From JACKCP01 sp034007295 (lineage in GTDB: Bacteria; Desulfobacterota; Desulfobacteria; Desulfobacterales; JACKCP01), in NCBI GenBank assembly GCA_034007295.1, contig JAVERC010000005.1, forward strand, positions 1 to 64,000: DNA of 64,000 nucleotides, written 5' to 3'. How positions within the stretch are numbered: the first letter of the stretch is position 1; every line of letters begins with the position of its first letter. Both the position numbers and the translations under genes were made by a program. The notes beneath the pieces are model-generated. The model had not been told where the DNA came from and made no database searches. It worked only from the letters and a program-made list of their open reading frames with translations. Of this stretch, positions 53,885 to 62,930 are shown one piece after another.

Positions 53885-54331
53885 ATGACTAGACAGAAGA
53901 CCATAAGCAAGAATCTCGAACTTGCAACATTCTATGTCGGAGAAGCTCTTTGTGGAATTGATATATTGAATATCCAGGAAATAAATAAGCAGTTTGATTT
54001 TACAACTGTGCCTCAATCAGAAAATTTTGTAAAAGGAGTTTTAAATTTAAGGGGAAGAATTGTAACAATTCTTGATCTTGGTAAAAAACTTGGGTTGTCT
54101 CCTGTAAAAAAAAACAAAAGCAACAGAAACATAATTGTAAATTTCTATGATGAACAAATAGGCCTTCTTGTTGATAAAATCAGTGATGTAATAGTTGCAA
54201 AGGCTGAAGAACTTGACACCCCGCCTGCTAACTTGGGAGGCATCCAGGGAAGTTATTTTGAGAATGTTGTCAAAACTGAAAAAACCCTTATTGGGATTTT
54301 AGATATAGATAAAGTTCTATCAACTGATTAA
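53885..54331 (+). CDS. cheW: Chemotaxis coupling protein CheW
   Basis: 148-aa single CheW domain that links CheA to receptors. Motifs: YVGEALCGIDILNIQEINKQ, VKGVLNLRGRIVTILDLGKKL and LLVDKISDVI. ATG with AAAGGACTG upstream; 12 nt after cheA. Confidence 0.93.
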   Translation: MTRQKTISKNLELATFYVGEALCGIDILNIQEINKQFDFTTVPQSENFVKGVLNLRGRIVTILDLGKKLGLSPVKKNKSNRNIIVNFYDEQIGLLVDKISDVIVAKAEELDTPPANLGGIQGSYFENVVKTEKTLIGILDIDKVLSTD

Positions 54332-54344
54332 TCGGGATATCATA

Positions 54345-55466
54345 GTGGATAAAGTTAAAATTTTAGTAATAGATGATACAATATTTTACAGAAAAATATT
54401 AAGCGACATACTTAAAGAAATCCCCCAGGTTGAAGTTGTTGGCTCTGCTAATACTGGTAAAGTTGCTTTAAGCAAAATTGATTCCTTAAAACCTGACATG
54501 ATAACCCTTGATGTTGAAATGCCTGGAATGAACGGTCTTGAAGTTCTTGAGGAACTAAACAAAAAAAATTCTGATGTCGGTGTTTTAATGGTAAGCACCC
54601 TTACAAGCAGAGGAAGCCAGATTACCATCAAGGCACTTGAGCTTGGAGCATTTGACTTCATTGAAAAACCTTCTTCAGAAGGCAGTTCAATGAAGGAAAA
54701 TATGGAACGTGTGAAACTAAATCTTGTACCAATAATCCAGGCTTTTTTAAAACGAAAAGAGCTAAGATTAAAGCTAACAGGCAAGCACAAATACCAATCT
54801 AATACACCTGATACTATTAAAAAGCCTGAAACAAAAATATTACTACAACCAAGGACTTTATCTTTAAAATCAAGGTCTGAAATAGTTGCAATAGGAATAT
54901 CAACAGGGGGGCCAAATGCTCTTGCTAAAATGATCCCTATGCTTCCTGCTGATTTAGGAGTGCCAATACTTATTGTACAGCATATGCCTCCGGTTTTTAC
55001 TGCCTCACTTGCAAAAAGCCTTGATTCAAAGTCTAAGCTTAGTGTTAAGGAAGCCTCCAACGGAGACACAATAGAAGCAAATAAAGTTTATATTGCTCCT
55101 GGAGGAAAACAAATGAAAATTTCTGCCTCCAATGATGGATTAAGAAGGCTGATTAAAATTACAGATGATCCTCCTGAAAACAGCTGCAAACCTTCAGCAG
55201 ATTATCTTTTTAGATCAGTTGCAGACTATTATGTAGGAAGAGCAACCGGTGTAATAATGACTGGTATGGGCTCAGACGGTTATAAAGGGCTTATTGAAAT
55301 GCACAAAAAAAATTCAACAATAATAGCCCAAAACGAAGAAACCTGTACTGTTTATGGAATGCCTAAAGCACCGATAGACAATGAAATTGCTGATATTGTC
55401 TGTCCCCTGGAAAAAATTGCTGATGAAATAGTTAAAACTGTCAAAAGCACATCAAAGCTGCGGTGA
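54345..55466 (+). CDS. cheB: Chemotaxis protein-glutamate methylesterase/glutamine deamidase CheB
   Basis: 373 aa. Receiver domain 1-120 with Asp10-Asp11, phospho-Asp56 (TLDVEMPGMNG) and Lys108; linker; methylesterase domain from about 178 with the catalytic triad Ser186 (GISTGGP), His213 (VQHMPP) and Asp311 (MGSDGYKG). It removes methyl groups from receptors under CheA control. GTG start, 13 nt after cheW. Confidence 0.95.
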   Translation: MDKVKILVIDDTIFYRKILSDILKEIPQVEVVGSANTGKVALSKIDSLKPDMITLDVEMPGMNGLEVLEELNKKNSDVGVLMVSTLTSRGSQITIKALELGAFDFIEKPSSEGSSMKENMERVKLNLVPIIQAFLKRKELRLKLTGKHKYQSNTPDTIKKPETKILLQPRTLSLKSRSEIVAIGISTGGPNALAKMIPMLPADLGVPILIVQHMPPVFTASLAKSLDSKSKLSVKEASNGDTIEANKVYIAPGGKQMKISASNDGLRRLIKITDDPPENSCKPSADYLFRSVADYYVGRATGVIMTGMGSDGYKGLIEMHKKNSTIIAQNEETCTVYGMPKAPIDNEIADIVCPLEKIADEIVKTVKSTSKLR

Positions 55467-55473
55467 TAAAATT

Positions 55474-56319
55474 ATGGTAAAAATAACTTCGGTTGAATTT
55501 TCTCTTTTTTCAAAATATATTCTGTCTATTTCAGGGATATCCCTTGATCCTGGAAAGGAATATCTTATTGAAACAAGATTACGGCCCCTTTTAAAAGAAT
55601 ATAATCTTAGCTCATTTAAAGATCTTTACAACTTAGCTTTAAATGATGCTCAAAAAAAAATCGAAAAGCAAATAGTTGATGCAATTTCAACCAATGAAAC
55701 ATATTTTTTTCGTGACAAAAGTCCTTTTGAACTTCTAAAGTACAAAATTTTACCAGATCTTATAGATAAAAGAACAGCAGAAAAAACTGGCAGGACTTTG
55801 AATATTCGAGTTTGGAGTGCTGCAAGTTCAACTGGCCAAGAAATTTACAGTGTAGCTATGATTATCCATGAACTTGGCATTGCTAATACAAAACAGTATA
55901 ATATAAGACTTATTGGTACGGATATTTCAGATGCTGCCATAGCAAAGGCAAGCTACGGCAAGTACAATAAATTTGAAGTCGCAAGAGGACTTACTCCAGA
56001 AAGACTAAAAAAATTTTTTAATAAAACAGGCGAAGACTGGAGAATAAAAGATGAAATAAGATCAATGGTTTCATTCCAAAAAGTAAACCTTTTAAAATCT
56101 TTTAGCACGCCAGGGAAATTTGATATAATTTTTTGCAGAAATGTTGCAATTTACTTTAATCCGCCAGACAGAAAAAAACTTTACCAGACGATTTCAAATT
56201 CTCTTGAAAAAGACGGATATCTATTAATAGGTTCAACTGAATCCCTTACTAATGACACACAAATGTTCAAACCTCAAAGATATTTAAACTCAACCTTCTA
56301 CCAATTTAAAGGTGTCTGA
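55474..56319 (+). CDS. cheR: Chemotaxis protein methyltransferase CheR
   Basis: 281-aa SAM-dependent enzyme that methylates receptor glutamates. N-terminal helical domain with STNETYFFRD near 72-81; SAM-binding RVWSAASSTGQEIYSVAM near 112-129, GTDISDAAI and FCRNVAIYFNP. ATG start, 7 nt after cheB. Confidence 0.95.
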   Translation: MVKITSVEFSLFSKYILSISGISLDPGKEYLIETRLRPLLKEYNLSSFKDLYNLALNDAQKKIEKQIVDAISTNETYFFRDKSPFELLKYKILPDLIDKRTAEKTGRTLNIRVWSAASSTGQEIYSVAMIIHELGIANTKQYNIRLIGTDISDAAIAKASYGKYNKFEVARGLTPERLKKFFNKTGEDWRIKDEIRSMVSFQKVNLLKSFSTPGKFDIIFCRNVAIYFNPPDRKKLYQTISNSLEKDGYLLIGSTESLTNDTQMFKPQRYLNSTFYQFKGV

Positions 56320-56424
56320 AACCAATAAAATTTTTATTAGTTTTTTAAAAATTAAAAATAAACCTGACTAGAATCACGTCTCTTTTATTTTATCAGTTAT
56401 AAACTAAAAATTCAGGGAGAAAAA

Positions 56425-58080
56425 ATGCCTGTTAATCCAGAAGAATTTATAAATGAACTTAAATTTTGCATAAAAGAAAAAGACATTGTTAAGGCAAAGG
56501 CATTAATTCAATTTTTCCCGGAGCTTGATGAAAAAAGTCAGGCAAAAATTATTTACGAAATAAACAGAGCTCCTGATGAAATGTCCTATCCCTGCCTTAT
56601 TCACATAATAAAATTTGAAATAAAGGAGCCTGCAATAAAAAAAAGACTCCATTCTCTTCTAGTAGATAAGTTTTTTAACCACAATGAACTTATTGCAGAA
56701 TATTTAAACGACCCAAAAGTTAAAAATAAGGCTCTTCTGATTCAGGTTGCAGGTGAACTCCAAATTGCAGAGGCTGTACCCGCCTTAAATGATATTCTTG
56801 TCAATGAAACTAATGTATCAACTCTTACTGCAGCTATAAGGGCTCTTGCATCAATAGGCTCAACCTCGACCATAAGAAAAATAGCTGATTTTCTTTACTT
56901 TGGCCATACAGGACTTAAAATTGAAGCTGTAAATGCCCTTTCTCAGGTTGGAGGTCCTTCTGCAATAAACCTTCTTGGAGAAGCAATTATAGGAGAAACT
57001 GAAGCAGATCTTCTTATTGTCGACAAGCTTGCAGAAGTTCAAGACCATTATGCTCTATCCAAACTTATTCAGCTTTTAAATTCTCATTCTACTTCAATAA
57101 GGAATAGAGCAATAGACAAACTTGTTGAAATCGGTGAGAAAGCAGTGCCAATGGTAATTGAAAACCTTAAGTGTGAAGATGATGATGCTACAATTTTTAC
57201 TTTAAATGTCCTTGGAAACATTGGAGATAAAAGTGCAATACAGGCTGTATCCAAACTTTTATTCAAAAACCCTGATAATCCCAATATAAGATTTGCAGCA
57301 TATGAAGCTCTTGAAAAACTGCCTTCTGACAAAGCCGCCATAAGCCTGGCAAAGGGCCTTGAAGATCCGGAAAAACAGGTAAAAATGGCTGCTGCAAGGG
57401 CAATAGACAAAAATCTTTCTCCAATTCTTGTAGCAGGGATAAAAAATATGGTTTCAGCAATGGACAATTCGTCGAAAGATATTGTTTCAACCATAATAGA
57501 CGCTGGTGCAGACAGAACCTTTGAACAGCTTATAAAAGAAAAAAATTTTGCAAATCTAGCCATAATCCATCTTGCAAAAAATACTCATCCAGATACAAGG
57601 CAGCACTTTACAAATCTTCTTGCAGCTCTTGATCAAGACGAAATTGTAGAGAAAATTATGGCTTCAACAGAGCTTAAAGAAGATAAAAAACTTCTCACTG
57701 TTTTTGCTGTTGATGACTCAAAAATGATGCTGAGAATTTACAAACAAAAACTTCATCAAATGGGGTATCTGCCGGTATTATTTGAATTTCCTGCAAAGGC
57801 TTTAGAGGCTTTGCAACATGAAAAACCAGACCTCTTAATTACAGATCTAAACATGCCTGAACTTAACGGACTTGATGTAACTCAAAAAGCAAGAGAACTT
57901 TATCCAGTTGAAAAACTTCCAATCATAATGATAACAACTCAAAGTGATTTTATTGGACAAACAAGTAAAAACAGACTTGATGCTAAAAAAATAAAAGAAG
58001 CCGGGATCAATAAAGTTATAAACAAACCTTTTAGAGATGAAGATCTAAAACAAGCATTAGAAGAACTTTTTAAAAAATAA
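56425..58080 (+). CDS. HEAT-repeat protein with C-terminal response-regulator receiver domain
   Basis: 551 aa. Residues about 1-420 are a helical solenoid of HEAT/PBS-lyase-like repeats, for example IQVAGELQIAEAVPALNDIL and NVLGNIGDKSAIQAVSKLL. Residues 425-551 are a receiver: Asp430-Asp431, phospho-Asp474 (LLITDLNMPELNG) and Lys534 (VINKPF). No output domain follows, so phosphorylation probably alters protein binding by the solenoid. Its position after cheR makes it a likely CheA target. ATG preceded by AGGGAG, 105 bp after cheR. The stop overlaps the next start by 1 nt. Confidence 0.88.
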   Translation: MPVNPEEFINELKFCIKEKDIVKAKALIQFFPELDEKSQAKIIYEINRAPDEMSYPCLIHIIKFEIKEPAIKKRLHSLLVDKFFNHNELIAEYLNDPKVKNKALLIQVAGELQIAEAVPALNDILVNETNVSTLTAAIRALASIGSTSTIRKIADFLYFGHTGLKIEAVNALSQVGGPSAINLLGEAIIGETEADLLIVDKLAEVQDHYALSKLIQLLNSHSTSIRNRAIDKLVEIGEKAVPMVIENLKCEDDDATIFTLNVLGNIGDKSAIQAVSKLLFKNPDNPNIRFAAYEALEKLPSDKAAISLAKGLEDPEKQVKMAAARAIDKNLSPILVAGIKNMVSAMDNSSKDIVSTIIDAGADRTFEQLIKEKNFANLAIIHLAKNTHPDTRQHFTNLLAALDQDEIVEKIMASTELKEDKKLLTVFAVDDSKMMLRIYKQKLHQMGYLPVLFEFPAKALEALQHEKPDLLITDLNMPELNGLDVTQKARELYPVEKLPIIMITTQSDFIGQTSKNRLDAKKIKEAGINKVINKPFRDEDLKQALEELFKK

Positions 58081-60017
58081 TGAGCATTAATTTCAAAAAA
58101 TTTATTATATTTACCTTTTTTTTCTTAAGTGCCAGCATAATCCTTGGAGCTAGTATAGGCATTTATGTATTCAAACTCAGCGATCTAAATGAAATAAAAA
58201 AACTTGAAACCTATACACCGCCCCATATAACTAAAATATATTCATCAGACAAAAAAATAATCAGCCAGTTGTACAAAGAAAAAAGAATCAGTCTTGATCT
58301 TAATGATTTTTCAAAGCATCTCATAGATGCACTGATAACAACAGAGGACAGAAAATTTTTCGATCACTCAGGTATTTCTCCCAAGGGAATGTTAAGAGCA
58401 CTTTTAAAAAATATAAAATCAGGTTCTTTTGCACAAGGTGCCAGTACCTTGACCCAGCAGCTTGCAAAAACTCTTTTTTTATCCTCTGAAAAAAAAATAA
58501 AACGAAAATTAATTGAAATTATCTTAGCTTTCCAAATTGAAAAAAAATATACAAAAAAAGAGATTCTTGCTCTTTATCTGAATCAAGTTTATTTTGGAAG
58601 TGGAGCTTACGGAGCAGAAGCTGCTGCTCAAACGTATTTCAGCAAATCTGCTTCTGAATTAAATATTGCTGAAGCAGCACTTATTGCAGGAATGCCAAAA
58701 GCACCAAGTTATCTTTCACCGCTTTTAAATCCTGAACCTGCACTTAAAAGAAGAAATCAGGTTTTAGCAAATATGCTTTTTGAAAAAAAAATTTCTTCTG
58801 CTCAATATGAAAAATTTATTTCATTACCAATAGAACTTGAACCCCAAAAAGCTTCTAACGAAAATTATGCCTGGTTTACTTCAATAGTAAAACAAAGCCT
58901 TGAAAATAAATTTGGTTACGAAATGATTTATAAGTCAGGTCTTGAAATCCACACGTCCCTTGACTCCAAAATTCAGGATGCTGTTAATAAGTCAATAAAA
59001 AAAAATATAAAGGCCCTTGAAAAACGGATGAAAGAGAAAAATATAAGTTCAAAACCTGAGTGTGCAGTTATAGCTATTGATATCAATTCCGGAAAAATAC
59101 TTGCTCTTTCCGGTGGCAGAGATTATTCAAAATCGAAATTCAACAGGGCTATTTATGCAAAAAGACAGCCAGGGTCTGCTTTTAAGCCCTTTGTATATGC
59201 TCTTGCAATAAAAGAAGGATATGAACAAAACAAAACATTAAGGGATGTTCCAAGTGTATTTAATATTTACGGTAATAAGGACTGGGTACCTAATAATTTT
59301 TCCAAAACTTTTTCTGGAGAAATCACCATAAGAAAAGCTCTTGCTCTTTCAAAAAATATACCTGTCATAAGACTTCTTGAATCTCTTGGCCCAAAAAATC
59401 TGATATCTTTTATTAAAACTCTTGGAATTTCATCCAAACTTAAACCTACGCTTTCACTTGCTCTTGGAACTTATGAAACAACTCTTATTGAACTTACCTC
59501 AGCCTACTCTGTCTTCCCTGCAAGCGGAATTTATAAAAAGCCATGGTATGTTGAAAAAATAAAAAAATCAGGAGAGACTATTTTTTCAAAAAAAGAAATT
59601 TATCAAAAAAGAGTCTATCCAAGGCAGGAAGCAGCAATAATGGTTGATATTCTACAGGCAGTAATTTTAGAAGGTACAGGAAAAAATACCCGTCTCCACG
59701 GACATCCCCTTGGGGGAAAAACTGGAACCACAGATAATTACAGAGATGCCCTTTTTATTGGCTTTTCGCCTAGTGTTGCATTAGGGGTCTGGGTGGGGTG
59801 CGATGACAATTCATCACTTGGATATTCAGAAACTGGAGCAAGGGCGGCCTTACCTATTTGGAGAGACATAATGAAATATATAATTGATAATAAAAAATAT
59901 CCTGAATATTTTCCTGTTCCAGACAATATTATATACAAAAAATTTGATCCAGATTCAGGGAAAGTAATTGACACAGAAGAAAAAAAAGGAGTAATTGGAA
60001 TTTTTATTCCAAAATAA
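58080..60017 (+). CDS. Class A penicillin-binding protein (PBP1A family)
   Basis: 645-aa bifunctional peptidoglycan synthase. N-terminal membrane helix (about 9-31), GT51 glycosyltransferase with catalytic Glu89 in TTEDRKFFDH and QGASTLTQQLAK, and a transpeptidase domain with the active-site Ser366 in SAFK, SKN at 424-426 and KTGT at 547-550. It polymerises and cross-links the cell wall in the periplasm. It starts on the last base of the HEAT-receiver stop codon, so translation is coupled. It lacks the extra OB domain of long PBP1A proteins, consistent with 645 aa. Confidence 0.93.
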   Translation: MSINFKKFIIFTFFFLSASIILGASIGIYVFKLSDLNEIKKLETYTPPHITKIYSSDKKIISQLYKEKRISLDLNDFSKHLIDALITTEDRKFFDHSGISPKGMLRALLKNIKSGSFAQGASTLTQQLAKTLFLSSEKKIKRKLIEIILAFQIEKKYTKKEILALYLNQVYFGSGAYGAEAAAQTYFSKSASELNIAEAALIAGMPKAPSYLSPLLNPEPALKRRNQVLANMLFEKKISSAQYEKFISLPIELEPQKASNENYAWFTSIVKQSLENKFGYEMIYKSGLEIHTSLDSKIQDAVNKSIKKNIKALEKRMKEKNISSKPECAVIAIDINSGKILALSGGRDYSKSKFNRAIYAKRQPGSAFKPFVYALAIKEGYEQNKTLRDVPSVFNIYGNKDWVPNNFSKTFSGEITIRKALALSKNIPVIRLLESLGPKNLISFIKTLGISSKLKPTLSLALGTYETTLIELTSAYSVFPASGIYKKPWYVEKIKKSGETIFSKKEIYQKRVYPRQEAAIMVDILQAVILEGTGKNTRLHGHPLGGKTGTTDNYRDALFIGFSPSVALGVWVGCDDNSSLGYSETGARAALPIWRDIMKYIIDNKKYPEYFPVPDNIIYKKFDPDSGKVIDTEEKKGVIGIFIPK

Positions 60018-60055
60018 TTAACCAATCACAATAAAAGTAAAGTTTATTAATTATT

Positions 60056-60544
60056 ATGTTAAGACATGCAACACTAAAAGATGTAAAAAAAATACACAAG
60101 CTCATCAATTCCTTTGCACAAAAAAATTTAATGATAGGGAGGCCATTAAGTCAGCTATATGATCATTTAAGAGATTTTTGGGTATTTGAAGATGATGATA
60201 CAAGTGAAATTATTGGATGCTGTGCTTTGCAGTTTTGCTGGGAAAGCCTTGCTGAAATCAGATCTCTTGCTGTTAATGCAAATTATCATAAAAAAGGCAT
60301 CGGCAGAATTCTTGTATCAAGAATGATGGAAGAAGCAACCGAATATGGAATGACTCATGTCTTTACCCTTACATACCAGCCTGATTTTTTTAAAAAATTT
60401 GAATTTAAAATAATTGACAGGTCAGAGCTTCCGCTGAAAATATGGGCAGATTGCATTCATTGCGTAAAATTCCCTGACTGCGATGAAACAGCCATGATGA
60501 ACACTATTTCACTTGATGCTGATCCTACGTATAAATTCTGTTGA
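60056..60544 (+). CDS. GNAT N-acetyltransferase, short N-acetylglutamate synthase-like
   Basis: 162-aa acetyl-CoA-dependent transferase. Opening RHATLKDVKKIHKLIN, motif A IRSLAVNANYHKKGIGRILV with the pyrophosphate loop near 80-85, and a Cys-rich C terminus (ADCIHCVKFPDCDE). That ending is shared with the short ArgA-type proteins of delta-proteobacteria that make N-acetylglutamate for arginine synthesis; assignment by resemblance. Its last 20 bases overlap the convergent gene at 60525. It follows the PBP by 38 nt. Confidence 0.82.
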   Translation: MLRHATLKDVKKIHKLINSFAQKNLMIGRPLSQLYDHLRDFWVFEDDDTSEIIGCCALQFCWESLAEIRSLAVNANYHKKGIGRILVSRMMEEATEYGMTHVFTLTYQPDFFKKFEFKIIDRSELPLKIWADCIHCVKFPDCDETAMMNTISLDADPTYKFC

Positions 60545-61592
60545 CATTTATTGGAGGGAACTTCCACGTAAATGGTTTCGGAAGTATTTGTTCTGCATCT
60601 ACAGTAAGCCAGTAAAGGTCAGGATTAAGCTCCCTTAACTTGCCATCTTCAGGTTCTTTTGCGTGGGAGGTGTACTCATACCTTACCTGAAAAAGTACAA
60701 CACTAGACTTGCCCTCCTTTGCGAAAACATAATTTTCCTTAAATGCAGAATTTGTCATTGAATTCTGCGAAGCTATTTCCTGAACTTCTTTTTCTGATAG
60801 TTTGACCAAAACAGTTTTAGACGGGCCTTTTTCAGAAATTCTAATCATTGCACGGCTTTCACTGCTGCCTGCATAAACAGTGGAAAGGCAGGACAATCTT
60901 CTCATATACTGTGCTGCTACAATTGCTGCAGTTCTTCTTCCACCTGACATAACAGGCTGTCCATAATATTCAAAAAATTTTTTTTGTAAATCCTCTGCGT
61001 TTTTATCCCCTTTTTCATAAAGATTTTTGGATATATAACGAAGAGAAAGAGCAAGCTCTTCTGCTGCCTCTGCTATTGGCCAGTCTATTCTTACATGAAA
61101 ATGTGTAAGGCAATATCTGTCAGAAAGTTTTGTTGATGGATCTCTTTGAATTAAAAGTGCATAGTCAACAGGCAAAAGATCTCTTACAAGATCCCAAAAA
61201 TATTTTGAATCCAAATATTTCTGGCTTCTGTCAAAATCTTTTTTTAATGAAAGAGACTCAGCTTTCAAAAAATTTTTCTTAGTTGTTTTATTGTCATCAA
61301 AAAATCTAATGTATTTTTTGTGAGACACAGGTATTGTATCTTCAATAAAAATTACAAGAAATGCATTTTGGCATTCGTATTCAAGGGTAGGTATTCTTGC
61401 CTTTGGCTTCAATTCCCTTCTTTCTACAAATGGATAAGGTACTTTTCTTGCCTGAAACTGAAAGTATGAATCAACAAGACCATATTGAAGAATAAACTGG
61501 TCAAGATCATCTCTCATCAGCTCATAATAAGTTCTCCTCAGCCTGTTTGCCAGACTTAAATTTTCTCTTTTATACCACAATCTTCCTGCCAC
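60525..61592 (-). CDS. Hypothetical protein, 355 aa
   Basis: I do not recognise this protein. No signal peptide, transmembrane segment, P-loop or metal-binding motif is visible; it is probably cytoplasmic. Notable stretches: a basic, aromatic N terminus (RRTYYELMRDDLDQF), LEYECQNAFLVIFIEDTIPV, a helical middle with EAAEELALSLRYISKNLYE, and a Trp/Pro-rich end (KPFTWKFPPINVNRIYT). The start is GTG at 61592 with AAGGG rather far upstream; the true start may be later. Its 3' end overlaps the acetyltransferase gene by 20 bp on the opposite strand. The region upstream holds the dispersed repeats. Confidence 0.65.
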   Translation of the reverse strand: MAGRLWYKRENLSLANRLRRTYYELMRDDLDQFILQYGLVDSYFQFQARKVPYPFVERRELKPKARIPTLEYECQNAFLVIFIEDTIPVSHKKYIRFFDDNKTTKKNFLKAESLSLKKDFDRSQKYLDSKYFWDLVRDLLPVDYALLIQRDPSTKLSDRYCLTHFHVRIDWPIAEAAEELALSLRYISKNLYEKGDKNAEDLQKKFFEYYGQPVMSGGRRTAAIVAAQYMRRLSCLSTVYAGSSESRAMIRISEKGPSKTVLVKLSEKEVQEIASQNSMTNSAFKENYVFAKEGKSSVVLFQVRYEYTSHAKEPEDGKLRELNPDLYWLTVDAEQILPKPFTWKFPPINVNRIYT

Positions 61593-61677
61593 TTCTGTAT
61601 TTGCCCTTATTGAAAATAATTAATTTGAATATACCTGAATTAATCTTAAATTTAAAAAATTATTCAGACTTATTAAA

Positions 61678-61816
61678 CTAGTTGCTGAACGAAAACGGCC
61701 TTTTTTGTCCATTCTTAAGCCAGATTCAAAATTTAATCCTCAAAATACTCAATGTATCCTAAAGGTTAAATTTTTCACTTAAACTGAACAAAAAATTCTC
61801 GCTTTCGGCCAATCAC
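61678..61816 (+). repeat. Dispersed intergenic repeat, copy 3 (reference copy)
   Basis: About 139 bp. Head: GTTGCTGAACGAAAACGGCC, then GTCCATTCTTAAG; middle: CCTAAAGGTTAAAT; tail: CACTTAAACTGAACAAAAAA then AATCAC. The motif CTGAAC-R-AAAA occurs at both head and tail in direct orientation. No coding potential. Confidence 0.75.
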
Positions 61817-61897
61817 AAACTATGTTTATTATCTAAAGTTGACCAACTGCTCACATTAATTTGATATGAGCCTGCTTATTTCCTATAGAACTAATCA

Positions 61898-62036
61898 GCT
61901 GTTGAACAAGACCTGTTTTTTGTCCATTAGGGAATCAGACTCAACATTTAAGCCTTAAAATATAAAGTATACTAAAGGTTAAATCTTTAACTTCCCTTAA
62001 CGCGATCAAAAAATACTAATTTTTGATCAATCACCA
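61898..62036 (+). repeat. Dispersed intergenic repeat, copy 4 (diverged)
   Basis: Aligns along its whole length to copy 3: GTTGAAC, TTTTTTGTCCATT, TCAGA, a shared ACTAAAGGTTAAAT at 61970, and TTGATCAATCAC at the end. Identity is roughly two thirds by eye, so the two copies form an old tandem pair spaced about 80 bp apart. Confidence 0.65.
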
Positions 62037-62130
62037 ATTAGAAAATTGCTAGTGATTAATTTTTGTAAGCCAGATAATCATTATTAATATCTAACATTAA
62101 ACAAGGTGTTTGGTCAACGAGGCAAAATAA

Positions 62131-62160
62131 AGAAAAGCGGATATTTTCTCTTTTTTTTAA
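62131..62160 (-). terminator. Weak hairpin after the TVP38 gene
   Basis: AGAAAA/TTTTCT six-bp stem with a GC-containing 7-nt loop and a T-rich tract on the minus strand, just past the TVP38 stop. Short stem, so uncertain. Confidence 0.4.
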
Positions 62161-62163
62161 GGT

Positions 62164-62859
62164 TTATCTTGATTTTCTGAATTTGAGGTAAATTTTTTTC
62201 CTGTAACAAATAAGAAAAAAAGAAATAATTGCTGTTAAAAATGCAAGAACTGCTGTTAATATATAGTCTCCATCATAAAGCATTTCGCCTTGAATACTTA
62301 AAAGAATAGTTCCAGGCATTCTTCCAACCAATGCAAAAAAAATAAACAATGAGAATCTAATATTTGTAATCCCAAGGAAAAGGCAAAAATAATCTTTTGG
62401 AAATCCTGGAAACAAAAAAAGAGCAAAAACAAAAATTTTTCCCTCTTCTGAAAAAAATCTGTCAAATTTCATAAAATATTTTTCAGGTACAATCTTTCTT
62501 ACAATATCTTTGCCTGCATATCTTGCCAGAGTAAAATTTATTACTGATCCCAATGTAAGTGCAAAACTTGAAAGAATAAACCCTTTAAAAGCTCCAAAAA
62601 TATATCCTCCCACAAGACCTGAGACCTCTCCAGGCACTGGAGCAATAAGAACCTGCAAAGCCTGAACTAGCACAAATACCAAAGGTGCCATAATTCCATA
62701 TGACTCAATTTCTTTCATAAAAAGATTTTTGTCGGAGAAAACTTGGATAAAATGAATTTTATCTCTTAAAAAAAAAATAATTCCCAATAAAACTAAGACT
62801 GCAGCAAGAATTAAAGCCTTTAAAACAATATTTTTATTTAAATAAAGATTTAATTTCAT
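62164..62859 (-). CDS. TVP38/TMEM64 (SNARE-associated/DedA-like) membrane protein
   Basis: 231-aa integral membrane protein of the VTT-domain superfamily, whose members are linked to lipid scrambling or membrane homeostasis. A hydrophobic N-terminal helix (about 12-30) is followed by the family core: VQALQVLIAPVPGEVSGLVGGYIFGAFKGF with the conserved Pro-Gly-Glu, and FALFLFPGFPKDYFCLFLGITNI, the F-P-x-D signature. The last segment is basic (CYRKKIYLKFRKSR), facing the cytoplasm. ATG start; a Shine-Dalgarno sequence is poor. Substrate unknown. Confidence 0.87.
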   Translation of the reverse strand: MKLNLYLNKNIVLKALILAAVLVLLGIIFFLRDKIHFIQVFSDKNLFMKEIESYGIMAPLVFVLVQALQVLIAPVPGEVSGLVGGYIFGAFKGFILSSFALTLGSVINFTLARYAGKDIVRKIVPEKYFMKFDRFFSEEGKIFVFALFLFPGFPKDYFCLFLGITNIRFSLFIFFALVGRMPGTILLSIQGEMLYDGDYILTAVLAFLTAIISFFLICYRKKIYLKFRKSR

Positions 62860-62930
62860 ATCAAAGGAATCACACTAAGCAAAGGTTAAGGATTAGGACA
62901 ACAAATCCCTGTTTTCAGCCATTCAGTAAA

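Larger units (their letters stand above)
61593..62163. other. 571-bp intergenic region with tandem dispersed repeats
   Basis: No gene seen in either strand. It carries two diverged copies of the dispersed repeat in the same orientation and a hairpin near its end. Confidence 0.6.

Noticed and set aside
60056..60544. Acetyltransferase as a toxin of a toxin-antitoxin pair
   Set aside because: No antitoxin-like gene is adjacent, and the Cys-rich end matches the short N-acetylglutamate synthase type.
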